In this document: positions 11,301 through 19,702 of the stretch, piece by piece
How the letters are laid out: each line of letters begins with the position of its first letter
How positions within the stretch are numbered: position 1 is the stretch's first letter
From: an uncultured Lachnospiraceae bacterium
GTDB lineage: Bacteria; Bacillota; Clostridia; Lachnospirales; Lachnospiraceae
DNA length: 64,000 bases
NCBI GenBank assembly: GCA_934343915.1
Contig: CAKRIL010000009.1
Location: 1-64,000 of the forward strand
Direction: 5' to 3'
Notes under the pieces: model-generated
Databases searched by the model: none
What the model saw: only the letters and a program-made list of their open reading frames with translations
What the model was told of the DNA's origin: nothing
Program-made: the position numbers and the translations under genes

Positions 11301-12908
11301 CGTAGATGTGACAATCTTCTCTCTGAGAGCATCAATAGGCGGGTTGGTAACCTGTGCAAAAAGCTGCTTAAAATAGTTGAAGAGCGGAACCGTCTTGGTT
11401 GAAAGTGCCGCAAGCGGTGTGTCCGCACCCATAGCAGCTATCGGCTCCGTTCCGCCGAGTGCCATAGGAAGAATCGAGGTCTTGAAGTCCTCATAGGTAT
11501 AACCGAATGCCTTCTGTAATCTTGCACGCTCCTCCTTGGAATACTCCTCAACCCTCTGGTTAGGAATCTTTAAATCCTTAAGCATTACAAGGTTGCTGTC
11601 AAGCCATTCACCATAAGGACGCTTCGACGCATATTTTTCCTTAAGCTCCTCATCATCGATAACCTCTCCCTTAACCGTATCAACAAGAAGCATCTTGCCC
11701 GGTCTTAATCTCTCCTTCACCTTGATGTTGGATGTAGGGATATCAAGGACACCTACCTCTGATGAGAGGATGAGCTGGTCGTCATTGGTTATATAGTAAC
11801 GTGATGGTCTGAGTCCGTTTCTGTCAAGTACGGCTCCCATAATGTCTCCGTCCGAGAAAAGAATGGAAGCAGGTCCGTCCCAAGGCTCCATCATAGTCGC
11901 ATGATACTCATAGAAGTCTCTCTTCTTCTGGCTCATGCTCTGATTGTTCATCCAAGGCTCCGGAATAAGAATCATAACCGCAAGCGGAAGCTCAAGTCCG
12001 CTCATCATGAGAAATTCAAGTGTATTGTCAAGCATTGCCGAGTCGGAGCCCTCCTGATTGACGATAGGAGTTACCTTGCTCATCTCGCCCTCAAAGTACT
12101 TGGTCTCCATGGACTCCTCGCGGGCATGCATCTTATCTGCATTTCCTCTGATTGTATTAATCTCTCCGTTATGTACTATAATTCTGTTAGGATGAGCTCT
12201 CTGCCAGCTCGGATTCGTGTTCGTACTGAAACGTGAATGCACGGTAGCTATTGCCGTCTCATAATCAGGGCTGTTGAGATCATCAAAGAAAGTTCTTAGC
12301 TGTCCGACAAGGAACATACCCTTGTATACAATGGTTCTGCTTGACAATGATGCCACATAGGTATTGTCGTTGCTCTGTTCAAATACTCTTCTTACAACAT
12401 AGAGTCTTCTGTCAAAATCAAGTCCCTTCGCCATTCTTGCAGGCTTCCTGATAAAGCCCTGCCATATACTCGGCATGCACGCAATCGCCTTCGAGCCGAG
12501 AACCGACGGATTAGTCGGAACCTCTCTCCAGCCTAAGAACTCAAGACCTTCCTTCTGAGTGATAATCTCGAACATCTTCTTAGCCTGATTGCGCTTGAAC
12601 TCATCCTGCGGGAAAAAGAACATTCCCACACCATATTCTCTCTCTCCTCCGAGATTGATTCCAAGTGACTTAGCTGCCTTAGAAAAGAACTTATGTGATA
12701 TCTGGAGCAGTATACCTACGCCATCACCGGTCTTACCTTCCGCATCCTTACCTGCACGATGTTCAAGATTTTCCACTATCTTAAGTGCATTCTCAACAAC
12801 CTGATGTGTCTTGACACCCTTTATGTTGACAATCGCACCGATACCGCAGTTATCATGTTCAAAGTCAGGGCTGTAGATTGACGGTTTCACTTCACATACA
12901 TTGCTCAT
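8364..12908 (-). CDS. gltB: Glutamate synthase large subunit (GltB)
   Basis: Makes glutamate from glutamine and 2-oxoglutarate. In order: an N-terminal class II glutaminase domain, a central domain, an FMN- and 3Fe-4S-binding synthase domain (CNLDTCPVGVATQ) and a C-terminal beta-helix. An upstream ATG at 12950 is in frame, but I prefer 12908 because AGGAGG sits about 8 nt before it and MSNVCEV fits the family. The length is then 1514 residues. Cys21 in DNCGIG would be the nucleophile exposed after removal of a short propeptide. First gene of gltBD. Confidence 0.95.
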   Translation of the reverse strand: MSNVCEVKPSIYSPDFEHDNCGIGAIVNIKGVKTHQVVENALKIVENLEHRAGKDAEGKTGDGVGILLQISHKFFSKAAKSLGINLGGEREYGVGMFFFPQDEFKRNQAKKMFEIITQKEGLEFLGWREVPTNPSVLGSKAIACMPSIWQGFIRKPARMAKGLDFDRRLYVVRRVFEQSNDNTYVASLSSRTIVYKGMFLVGQLRTFFDDLNSPDYETAIATVHSRFSTNTNPSWQRAHPNRIIVHNGEINTIRGNADKMHAREESMETKYFEGEMSKVTPIVNQEGSDSAMLDNTLEFLMMSGLELPLAVMILIPEPWMNNQSMSQKKRDFYEYHATMMEPWDGPASILFSDGDIMGAVLDRNGLRPSRYYITNDDQLILSSEVGVLDIPTSNIKVKERLRPGKMLLVDTVKGEVIDDEELKEKYASKRPYGEWLDSNLVMLKDLKIPNQRVEEYSKEERARLQKAFGYTYEDFKTSILPMALGGTEPIAAMGADTPLAALSTKTVPLFNYFKQLFAQVTNPPIDALREKIVTSTTMYLGADGNILEETARNCQVLRVNNPILTNTDLLKIKNMNQEGFKVAVLPIIYYKNTSMEKAIDRLFVEADRHYREGVNIFILSDRGVDENHVAIPSLLAVSAMQDYLVRTKKRTKVSVILESGEPREVHHFATLLGFGASAVNPYLALDSIKELIDLGMLNKDYYAAVDDYNRAVLSGIVKIASKMGISTIQSYQGSKIFEAIGIDKSVMDKYFTNTVSRVGGITLKDIENDINANHDRAYDPLGLQTDTTFDSAGSHKFRSGKEEHLYNPQTIHLLQLATRNGDYDTFKEYSKLINEELEPINLRGLMDFNYPEKGIPIDEVESVESIVRRFKTGAMSYGSISQEAHEAMAIAMNTLHGKSNSGEGGEEIERLTVGPDGLNRCSAIKQVASGRFGVTSRYLVSADEIQIKMAQGAKPGEGGHLPGGKVYPWIAKTRHSTPGVGLISPPPHHDIYSIEDLAQLIYDLKNANKKARISVKLVSEAGVGTVAAGVAKAGAQVILVSGYDGGTGAAPRSSIHNAGLPWELGLAETHQTLIMNGLRNKVVVETDGKLMTGRDVAIACLLGAEEFGFATAPLVTLGCVMMRVCNLDTCPVGVATQNPELRKRFTGKPEYVMNFMKFVAQELREYMAKLGFKTIDEMVGRTDMLRQAKDGSGVKKGRIDLSVILDNPYAGKEKIDYLHKNVYNFELEKTLDEKVLLKKLGPALEKKQKRSIEIDVKNTDRSFGTMFGSEITRLYDDTLDEDTFTIMCHGAGGQSFGAFIPKGLTMCLVGDSNDYFGKGLSGGRLVVYPPTGSEFKQDENIIIGNVALYGATSGEAYINGVAGERFCVRNSGAKAVVEGVGDHGCEYMTGGRVVVLGKTGKNFAAGMSGGIAYVLDEDSTLYKKMNKELVSTEEVTDKYDVLELKEMIQQHVAYTNSVKGKEILDNFGDYLPKFKKIVPHDYKRMMQKIVQMEEKGLSSEQAQIEAFYANKAAK

Positions 12909-13396
12909 ACAAAACGTCCTCCTTGTGTGCCTGATAAAAAAACTTGTCATTAATATACACTTTTTTATTTCTGATGTAAATGATTTTTTATTTGATTTGT
13001 CAGATTGTTTATCTTTTATTATTCCGATATGTTATTGTCTGATATTTTTAGTGTTAAATGACAATAAAATAAAGTCATACGAACAATATAAGCTTCTCTT
13101 TCAATTTTATTCCTAATTTACCATTGTCAAAACAGATATCTTATATATTACATATTATTTTATAATTAAATATTTTCTTAATTGTGCATTCAATTATCTG
13201 CCGTGTCACACAAGGTTTGAACAATGTAAAATCGGCAGTTAAAAAGATAAAGTTATATAAAGATTTCGGTTAATTATTTTTTGCACTTAATAATTAATTT
13301 TAAGAAAGAAGTTGTGAACGCAATGAAAATTTGAGAATTTCATATTTTTTTGCTATAATAAATTTGATTCCAAAATATCTTTTCACAATTTTGACA
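12909..13396. other. Long AT-rich region upstream of gltB
   Basis: No convincing gene. It holds the gltB ribosome site (AGGAGG, 12917-12922). A minus-strand TTGACA (13125-13130) has TAAAAT 15 bp downstream, a weak promoter candidate. I see no riboswitch. The upstream part runs into a structured repeat at 13397. Confidence 0.5.
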
Positions 13397-13627
13397 TGTA
13401 TGCCGTGCTACATTTATGCATATCACGACTTTTGGGAGAAGCATAGTTGTTCTTAGGACTCTGCTTACCATACAGCCACAGGCGGCATGGATGCCGGCTG
13501 AGTTGCAAACAGCCATGGATGGCTGATTTTGCAACGGTGGCGGAGGCAGAATAATTTTTTTCAGAGTCATTAGAACAACTTGCTCCGTACAACGGAGCTG
13601 ATATGCATAAATGTAACACAGAATACA
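13397..13627 (+). repeat. Structured palindromic element, copy 1
   Basis: Outer arms 13397-13425 and 13599-13627 are complementary; the innermost 16 bases match exactly and three mismatches lie further out. Inside come CGACTTTTGGGAGAAG, a stem with GTTCTTAGGACTCTG, the junction GCCA/TGGC holding two hairpins (one with GGCATGGATGCC), then the closing stem half and CCGTACAACGGAG. It ends 40 bp before the ATG at 13668, so it lies in that gene's upstream region. Confidence 0.85.
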
Positions 13628-13667
13628 CACAAAAAGTAAAACAACCACCCACGGAGGCTCCCAATAC

Positions 13668-14816
13668 ATGAACAAAGACACACCTACAAAGCCAAGACAA
13701 TATTTTAACAGACGCAGAATCCTCTACTATATATACATAGCCGCTCTCGTTATCATAACGGTCGTGCTGAATATTGCTGCAAGACGCAGCACTGTCTTTG
13801 CCGAATGGTACTCAACTCACATATACCGCGCACTTGTCACCACTGTCGGAAGAATCGTCGGCTTCCTTCCGTTCTCAGTATATGAACTTCTTATAATATG
13901 CGGTATTGCGCTTTTATTTTTCACAATATACAGAATCGTATACCTTATTATAAAGAAGAGAGGCAGAAGGATTCTCACGTTGTTTGCGAGAGTGCTCGCT
14001 CTTCTCCTCACCGTGCTTGCACTTTTTACCGTCAACTGTGGTGTCAACTACCACAGAATACCATTCTCTTACTATTCGGGACTGACTATTACCAGGCAGT
14101 CAACCGATATGCTTGTAGAGCTGTGCCGCTCACTGATAGATGAAGCGAATGCCCTTGTTCCTTATATAGATACCGTCGAGGCTCCGGATGATGCGGACGG
14201 CACACATTACGGCAGCATCTTTTCACTGGACAATACTGACACCCATAGCGAAGCCGTACTTGCCATGAATAAGCTCGGTAAGATATATCCCGTGCTCTCA
14301 GGCTTCTACCCGAACCCGAAGCCGGTGCTTTTTTCCAAAGTTATGTCATATGAATTCATAACCGGAGTCTATTCCTTTACGATAGAGGCAAATTACAACC
14401 GCGACGTTCCCGACTATGTGAAGGCATACACCATCTGCCATGAGCTCTCACACCTTCGCGGCTTCATGCGCGAGGATGAAGCGGGCTTCATAGCTTATCT
14501 TGCATGCATTCATTCCGACAACGTGAATATGCAGTACAGCGGAATATTAAACGCTCTGTCCTATGTGCTCAACTCGGTCTACTCCAACTGCGGAGCCACC
14601 ATCTACACGGAGCTTTACAGAAGCATGGACACACAGCTCATGCGCGATTATTATTATGACAGTAAATATTGGGATAAATTCGAGACACCCGTTGCCGAAG
14701 TGGCAGATGCGGTGAACAACGCCTATCTTGTGGCGAATGCACAGACGGACGGCGTTAAAAGCTATGGAAGAATGGTAGACCTCCTCTTAGCCTACTACTC
14801 CTCCCAAAACAACTGA
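13668..14816 (+). CDS. DUF3810-like membrane protein with zincin motif
   Basis: 382 residues with three predicted N-terminal membrane segments (about 20-37, 62-85 and 96-120). A soluble part carries a metallopeptidase-like HELSH (His258, Glu259, His262) followed by RGFMREDEAGFIAYLAC, where EDEA could supply a third zinc ligand. This matches the DUF3810 family, whose role is not known to me. GGAGG lies about 10 nt before the ATG. It is surrounded by minus-strand genes and is probably transcribed alone; structured element copy 1 lies just upstream. Its end overlaps the XRE gene by 22 bp. Confidence 0.75.
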   Translation: MNKDTPTKPRQYFNRRRILYYIYIAALVIITVVLNIAARRSTVFAEWYSTHIYRALVTTVGRIVGFLPFSVYELLIICGIALLFFTIYRIVYLIIKKRGRRILTLFARVLALLLTVLALFTVNCGVNYHRIPFSYYSGLTITRQSTDMLVELCRSLIDEANALVPYIDTVEAPDDADGTHYGSIFSLDNTDTHSEAVLAMNKLGKIYPVLSGFYPNPKPVLFSKVMSYEFITGVYSFTIEANYNRDVPDYVKAYTICHELSHLRGFMREDEAGFIAYLACIHSDNVNMQYSGILNALSYVLNSVYSNCGATIYTELYRSMDTQLMRDYYYDSKYWDKFETPVAEVADAVNNAYLVANAQTDGVKSYGRMVDLLLAYYSSQNN

Positions 14817-15013
14817 TCCAAAGTCTTACCGAGTACCTTGCATATGGAAATGCACAGCTTGATGGTGGGATTATAATCCCCCTTCTCTATCGCATTGATT
14901 GTCTGTCTTGATACTCCGACAAGTTCGGCAAGCTCCTGCTGGGATAAATCCTTGGCAGCTCTTGCCGATTTTAATTTAAGATTTTTCGTACCAGTAGGCT
15001 TAACCTCTTTCAT
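14795..15013 (-). CDS. Small XRE-family transcriptional regulator
   Basis: 72 residues, almost entirely one helix-turn-helix domain: LSQQELAELVGVSRQTINAIEKG covers the recognition helix, followed by NPTIKLCISICKVLGKTLDQLF. It resembles the YozG-like small Cro/CI regulators of Firmicutes, which act as compact DNA-binding dimers. AAGGGAG lies upstream of the ATG. It sits 30 bp downstream of the small gene at 15044, so it could be co-transcribed with the DNA polymerase. The target is unknown. Confidence 0.85.
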   Translation of the reverse strand: MKEVKPTGTKNLKLKSARAAKDLSQQELAELVGVSRQTINAIEKGDYNPTIKLCISICKVLGKTLDQLFWEE

Positions 15014-15043
15014 CCGGTAAAAGCTCCCTTCTAAAGATTATCA

Positions 15044-15301
15044 CTAATCGAACTGCTCATCATGTTCAATCTCATTGTCAATCGCAAGCTTGACCCTCTC
15101 CTGAGTTCTTCTCACAGCCTCATCATGCCCCGTCAGTGCGGCAAACGGTGCGAACTGCGCCGCCCTGTCAGCGTTCGCCATATGCGGTCTGTCCTTCGAC
15201 ACATGATGCGCCATTCCTATTATATCATCATATCTGCCATCATTGACAGTATTTTTATAAAAATCCTCACTTATTTTTCCTTTAAAATTATCTCCGCTCA
15301 C
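15044..15301 (-). CDS. Small conserved partner of Y-family polymerase (YolD-like position)
   Basis: 85 residues with no domain I can name with certainty. The segment RAAQFAPFAALTGHDEAVRRT resembles a short motif I recall in small Clostridial proteins encoded next to UmuC/DinB-type polymerases, a position held by YolD-like proteins in Bacillus. Its ATG overlaps the polymerase stop by four bases (ATGA), so translation is coupled. A role in regulating or assisting the translesion polymerase is inference from position only. Confidence 0.6.
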   Translation of the reverse strand: MSGDNFKGKISEDFYKNTVNDGRYDDIIGMAHHVSKDRPHMANADRAAQFAPFAALTGHDEAVRRTQERVKLAIDNEIEHDEQFD

Positions 15302-16821
15302 GCCTTATGCCCTCCAATCTGACCATTCCTTGAGATTGCGGTTGCCCCTTCCTCAAGATTCATTCCCTTAAGTATGGCATTTTTGCCGAACTTTTTCTTT
15401 ATATCGAGGACTGCCTGCTGCATCTGCCTCTCCTTGGACAGCTTTTTCTTCTCCTCTTCCTTCTCCCGTTCAAGCTTCTCATAGTCGGTAAATAGGTCAA
15501 GCTGGGTAAACTCAGGCTCATCACATACAAGGCTCTCGTCGACAACCTTGCAGGCGACAACATATATTCTTCTCACAAGAAGGTTCGGATCGATTATCCT
15601 GTCAAACAGCTGCATCATCGCGTCTATGATAATTCTTGTGGATGATGTCCTGTGCGCAAGATTCTGCGTTCCGTGGGCATGCTTCGGTATTCTCCTTCCG
15701 TAGCCGTCAAGCACTATCTCTCCCTTGTACTTTTTTGCAATATCAGGATTGGTAAGGTTCTCCACATCATAGCCAATGGTGAGCACAAGCTGGTCTGTCA
15801 CCAGATGCTTGTCGACCAGCCCGAGCACAAGTCCGTCCGTCATCTCTTTAACAATAAGTCTTGCCTTCTCCGCCGTATAAGGGCATGACAACACCTGACC
15901 CTCGCTTACGCTGTTGGTCTCGGAGCGGTATGACTTAATATCCGCCATGGTACATGGCTCGTATCCCCATGCATGGTCAATTAAGAGCTCCGCATTCACA
16001 CCAAAAAGCTTGTACAGCAGGTCTTCATTATAATATTCATCCTTTTTTCCTATCGAACATCTCGCCACATCACCCATTGTGTACATACCGTACTCATTAA
16101 GCTTCTTCGTGTATCCACGTCCTACGCGCCAAAAATCAGTCAGCGGCTTATGTCCCCACAATAGCCTTCGGTAGCTCATCTCATCAAGCTCTGCAATTCT
16201 CACTCCCGTCTCATCAGGAAGCGCATGCTTCGCCATAATATCCATGGCAACCTTGCACAGATACAGATTCGTACCGATACCCGCTGTCGCCGTAATTCCG
16301 GTCTGCTCCTGTACCTCATGAATGAGCTTCGCCGTGAGTTCTCGCGCTGTGAGATTATACATTCTCGTATATTCCGTAATATCTATCATTACCTCGTCTA
16401 TGGAATATACATGTATATCCTCAGGTGCAATATACTTAAGATATATCTGATATATCCTTGTGCTGTACTCCATGTAATACGCCATCCTCGGCGGTGCCGC
16501 TATATAAGAAGCCTTAAGATAAGGATTCTCCGCAAGCTCCGGCGCGAACACCGATTCCCCTGTGAAACTCTGCCCGTATCCGAGCCTTGCCGCACGCTCC
16601 CTGTTCACCTCGCGCATCTTCTGTACAACCTCAAAAAGCCTTGCCCTCCCCGGTATCCCATAAGCTTTCAGGGATGGGGAGACAGCAAGGCATATTGTTT
16701 TTTCCGTCCTGCTTGCATCAGCTACAACCAAGTGTGTCGTGAGCGGTTCAAGATTGCGCTCTCTGCACTCGACCGATGCATAGAAGGATTTTAAATCGAT
16801 TGCGGCATAAACTCTTTCCGT
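15298..16821 (-). CDS. Y-family DNA polymerase (UmuC/DinB-like), probable ACG start
   Basis: Translesion DNA synthesis. The frame includes the N-terminal metal-binding segment AAIDLKSFYASVEC and the second catalytic motif VYSIDEVMIDIT, then the palm continuation TAGIGTNLYLCKVAMD and a little-finger domain. The first ATG in frame (16731) would remove the first catalytic aspartate, so the gene must start earlier. Upstream of it there is only an ACG at 16821, seven bases after GGAGG, and a stop at 16834-16836; no ATG, GTG or TTG occurs in that interval. With ACG the protein has 507 residues. A sequencing error at the start is an alternative. Confidence 0.85.
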   Translation of the reverse strand, partial: TERVYAAIDLKSFYASVECRERNLEPLTTHLVVADASRTEKTICLAVSPSLKAYGIPGRARLFEVVQKMREVNRERAARLGYGQSFTGESVFAPELAENPYLKASYIAAPPRMAYYMEYSTRIYQIYLKYIAPEDIHVYSIDEVMIDITEYTRMYNLTARELTAKLIHEVQEQTGITATAGIGTNLYLCKVAMDIMAKHALPDETGVRIAELDEMSYRRLLWGHKPLTDFWRVGRGYTKKLNEYGMYTMGDVARCSIGKKDEYYNEDLLYKLFGVNAELLIDHAWGYEPCTMADIKSYRSETNSVSEGQVLSCPYTAEKARLIVKEMTDGLVLGLVDKHLVTDQLVLTIGYDVENLTNPDIAKKYKGEIVLDGYGRRIPKHAHGTQNLAHRTSSTRIIIDAMMQLFDRIIDPNLLVRRIYVVACKVVDESLVCDEPEFTQLDLFTDYEKLEREKEEEKKKLSKERQMQQAVLDIKKKFGKNAILKGMNLEEGATAISRNGQIGGHKA

Positions 16822-16849
16822 AGCAGAACCTCCTTATATACTTATATAC

Positions 16850-17668
16850 TTATTTTCTTATTATCTTCCCTGCAATCATAAGTATACTGAAAACCACAAA
16901 ATTTGCAAGCACTATGCTCGCGCCGACAGGCAGGTTGAAGCTGTATGAGCTGTACAATCCGGCAAAGAAGCACACCACAGATACTATACCGGATATTATT
17001 ACGACTTTTCTGAAGCCCTTCACAACCGCACTTGCGGAGAGTGTTGGGAATATGATAAGGCTTGATATGAGCATTGTTCCCATAATCCTCATTCCTACAA
17101 CTATGGTGAGTGCCGTGAGCACTGCAATGAGCATATTGTAGAACTCCGCCTTAACACCTGTCGCCTTGGCAAAGTCACTGTCAAAGGTGATTGCAAATAT
17201 CTTATGGTAGAACACGAAGAACAATATAAGAACAATCACTGAGAGAGCTGCACTTATATATACATCCGTCCTGCTCATCGCAAGTATGCTTCCGAACATA
17301 TAGCTGTATACGTCAGTATTGAGTCCGCCGCTAAGTGAAGTAACCGTAACACCTATCGCAATGGACACGGACGACACAAGTGCGATAGCCGAATCCGACT
17401 GCACCTTGCTGTCCTTGCCAAGCTTCAATATAAAGAAAGCCGCTACAATCACCACCGGAACAGCTATCGCAAGCGGTGCCACGTTCATAACCGCAGCAAC
17501 CGACAGTGCTCCGAATCCGACATGCGAAAGTCCGTCACCTATCATCGAAAAACGCTTCAGTACAAGGCTGACACCAAGCAGTGCGCAGCACAGTGCCACA
17601 AGCCCGCCGGCAACCATGGCCCGCACAATAAAATCATATGAAAATAAAAGCTTCAATGTATCAAACAT
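16850..17668 (-). CDS. znuB: Zinc ABC transporter permease (ZnuB-like)
   Basis: Membrane subunit of a metal ABC importer, 272 residues with about eight hydrophobic segments and the family's GDGLSHVGFGALSVA loop. I start it at the ATG at 17668 (MFDTLKLLF), with AGGGAGA upstream, although the frame is open further. That ATG overlaps the end of znuC by eight bases, so translation is coupled. Together with znuC and znuA it forms a high-affinity importer, zinc being the best guess because of the histidine-rich binding protein; manganese is possible. Confidence 0.9.
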   Translation of the reverse strand: MFDTLKLLFSYDFIVRAMVAGGLVALCCALLGVSLVLKRFSMIGDGLSHVGFGALSVAAVMNVAPLAIAVPVVIVAAFFILKLGKDSKVQSDSAIALVSSVSIAIGVTVTSLSGGLNTDVYSYMFGSILAMSRTDVYISAALSVIVLILFFVFYHKIFAITFDSDFAKATGVKAEFYNMLIAVLTALTIVVGMRIMGTMLISSLIIFPTLSASAVVKGFRKVVIISGIVSVVCFFAGLYSSYSFNLPVGASIVLANFVVFSILMIAGKIIRK

Positions 17669-18458
17669 AGCGTTCTCCCTTCTTAACCTTATCTGCAAGA
17701 CCGTCCGCATCATTCACCTTATCCGTGCAGTCTGCATTCTCATTCTCCTCATAATCAAGCCCGAGAAAATGTCTTGCCGCATCACTTTCAAGATACTTAT
17801 TTGCAGGTCCGAAATAACCACAGCCCGAGCGCTTATTCACATGAAGAATAAGTCCCGCATCAGACACCGCCTTATTAAGGTCATGCGATACCATAAGAAT
17901 TGTCGTCTTTTTCTCGCGGTTAAGTCTCTTTAACAGCTCATATAACTCCTCGGTTGCGACCGGGTCAAGTCCCGTCGTCGGCTCATCCAGCAGAAGCAGC
18001 TTGTCCGTGGCACAGAGTGCTCTCGCAAGAAGTACTCTCTGCTTCTGACCTCCGGACAGACTTCCGAACGATGCCTTCACATAGTCCGCCATTCCAAAGT
18101 CCTTAAGAATCTCCATAGCCTTCGCCTTCTCAGCCTTGTTATAGTAAGGTCTGAGCCCCATCTTATTAAGAAATCCGGACATTACAACCTCCCTGACGGT
18201 CGCCGGAAAGTTCTTCTGGTAGTCCTTCTGCTGCGGGAGATAGCCCACATCCGCTCTGCTTATGCCATCGCCGTATTCAAGCCTACCGCTCTGTATCTTC
18301 GCCAGTCCGAGTATTCCCTTCAAAAGGCTGCTCTTTCCCGCTCCATTCTCTCCGACTATGCACACATAATCTCCTCTGTTAAGCTCGAAGCTCACATCCG
18401 ATACCACTATTCCATCCTCATAGCCGACACTTATATTCTCACACCTAAGCTGTGCCAT
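17661..18458 (-). CDS. znuC: Zinc ABC transporter ATP-binding protein (ZnuC-like)
   Basis: ATPase subunit of the metal importer, 265 residues. Walker A is GENGAGKSS, the signature is LSGGQKQR, Walker B is LLLLDEPTTGLD and the switch histidine lies in MVSHDL. The C-terminal tail of about 40 residues is acidic and rich in cysteine and asparagine (YEENENADCTDKVNDAD), longer than typical ZnuC. Its ATG abuts the znuA stop and its end overlaps znuB, so all three genes are one operon in the order znuA-znuC-znuB. Confidence 0.92.
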   Translation of the reverse strand: MAQLRCENISVGYEDGIVVSDVSFELNRGDYVCIVGENGAGKSSLLKGILGLAKIQSGRLEYGDGISRADVGYLPQQKDYQKNFPATVREVVMSGFLNKMGLRPYYNKAEKAKAMEILKDFGMADYVKASFGSLSGGQKQRVLLARALCATDKLLLLDEPTTGLDPVATEELYELLKRLNREKKTTILMVSHDLNKAVSDAGLILHVNKRSGCGYFGPANKYLESDAARHFLGLDYEENENADCTDKVNDADGLADKVKKGERYV

Positions 18459-19510
18459 CAGTTAAGTCCCTCCTTAAGATTTTCCACATTCTGCCACATT
18501 ATGTCAAGGTACGTCACTCCGTCCTCATACTCCTTACGGCTGACATTGTGAGCCGAGTGCAGCAACAGCAGCTTCACTCCTGTCTCCTCTGCAATCGTTC
18601 TTGCCACCTTCGGGTCCACAAGCTCTTCATAGAACACTGCCTTCGCACCTGTCTCCTTAATCTCATCTATCATTCTCATTACGCTGCTTATCGAGGGCTC
18701 CGATTCAGCAGAGCAGTCATGATAAGCCGACACGCAGCCAAAGCCGTACTCCCTTATAAAGTAGGTCATCGCAAAGCGCCCCCCAAAGAATATGGTCTTG
18801 TGCTCTGCCTCATCGCTTACCTGTCTGAACGCAGCGTCGACCTCCTTAAGCTGCTCAATATATTCATCCGCTCTCTGCCTGTATTCTGCCGCATGTGCAG
18901 CATCCTCTGCAATCAAAGCGTCAGCAATATTCTCCACCATCTGCATAGCGTACACGGGTGATGTCCATATATGCGGGTCATACTCATGAGAGTGTCCTTC
19001 ATGCGAGTGTGCGTGGTGCTCATTATCATCCGTATCATCGTGGTCATGGTCGTGCTCACCATCATCCGCATCATCATGGTCGTGCTCGTCCACGAAGTAG
19101 TCCTCCTCTTTTTCAAGAGTTATTCCCTCTGAGACATCAACCACCATAACACTGTCATCAAGGCTGTCAATTATCGTCTGAGCCCATGTCTCCATATATT
19201 TCCCTGTGTATATGAACATGTCGCTCTCTTTTATCTCTATCATATCTGCCGGTCTTAAATCATAGGAATGGCTCTCCATTCCCGGTGGAAGAAGAAGCGA
19301 CACATCAGCATAGTCACCTGCAATCTGCCTTGCAAAATCATACTGTGGAAACAAGGTCGCAACAATCTTAAGCTTCTTATCCGATGCATCTGCCGTGTCA
19401 TCATTCTCTATATCACCGCTTCCGGCACAGCCGGCAGAAAATATGCCGACCGCAGTAATGAGTATAAGCAGCGTAAATACATACCATCTGCCTGAACACA
19501 ATCTATTCAT
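18458..19510 (-). CDS. znuA: Zinc-binding lipoprotein (ZnuA-like) with His-rich loop
   Basis: Captures the metal outside the membrane for ZnuBC. The 350 residues start with a lipoprotein signal peptide (FSAGC, lipidated Cys28), then a ZnuA/TroA fold. Between about residues 135 and 180 lies a histidine- and aspartate-rich loop with repeated HDHD, HHAHSHEGHSHE groups, typical of zinc-binding members. DPHIW and the late EELVDPKVARTIAEETG region are also family features. The ATG at 19510 has AAGGA only at a long distance. A 25-bp palindrome 50 bp upstream is a likely metal-regulator site. Confidence 0.93.
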   Translation of the reverse strand: MNRLCSGRWYVFTLLILITAVGIFSAGCAGSGDIENDDTADASDKKLKIVATLFPQYDFARQIAGDYADVSLLLPPGMESHSYDLRPADMIEIKESDMFIYTGKYMETWAQTIIDSLDDSVMVVDVSEGITLEKEEDYFVDEHDHDDADDGEHDHDHDDTDDNEHHAHSHEGHSHEYDPHIWTSPVYAMQMVENIADALIAEDAAHAAEYRQRADEYIEQLKEVDAAFRQVSDEAEHKTIFFGGRFAMTYFIREYGFGCVSAYHDCSAESEPSISSVMRMIDEIKETGAKAVFYEELVDPKVARTIAEETGVKLLLLHSAHNVSRKEYEDGVTYLDIMWQNVENLKEGLN

Positions 19511-19559
19511 ATAAGCTATCTATCCTTTCCTTTATCTGCAAAGATAATACCATCTATCT

Positions 19560-19584
19560 GAATTTGAAAACCAATTTCATATTC
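19560..19584. promoter_or_regulatory. Palindromic operator candidate upstream of znuA (Zur/Fur-like)
   Basis: GAAT-N-TGAAA-N5-TTTCA-N-ATTC, a symmetrical site with 9-bp arms about 50-75 bp before the znuA start. Size and position fit a Fur-family repressor site; identity as a Zur box is inferred from the regulated genes. Confidence 0.5.
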
Positions 19585-19633
19585 GCCTTTTTATTATATC
19601 AGCAGATTTCACTTTGTCAAGAAATAAATGCAG

Positions 19634-19677
19634 AAAAAAATGCTAAGCCGCGAAATCAATTATCCGTGGCTTAGCAT
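19634..19677 (-). terminator. Terminator after the GGDEF-EAL gene
   Basis: On the minus strand ATGCTAAGCC pairs with GGCTTAGCAT around an 18-nt loop and is followed by a run of seven T. It lies 26 bp after the stop at 19703. Confidence 0.85.
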
Positions 19678-19702
19678 CTATGCTTGTCCCATAATCTGTA
19701 TT

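Noticed and set aside
12909..12950. Longer N-terminus for GltB from the ATG at 12950
   Set aside because: It would place AGGAGG inside the coding region and lengthen the propeptide without family support; the ATG at 12908 has the well-spaced ribosome site.
13340..13700. Two minus-strand frames (113 and 105 codons) over structured element copy 1
   Set aside because: They lie entirely on the palindromic element and overlap each other and the real gene at 13668; no ribosome sites, and no similar frame is kept in the other copies.
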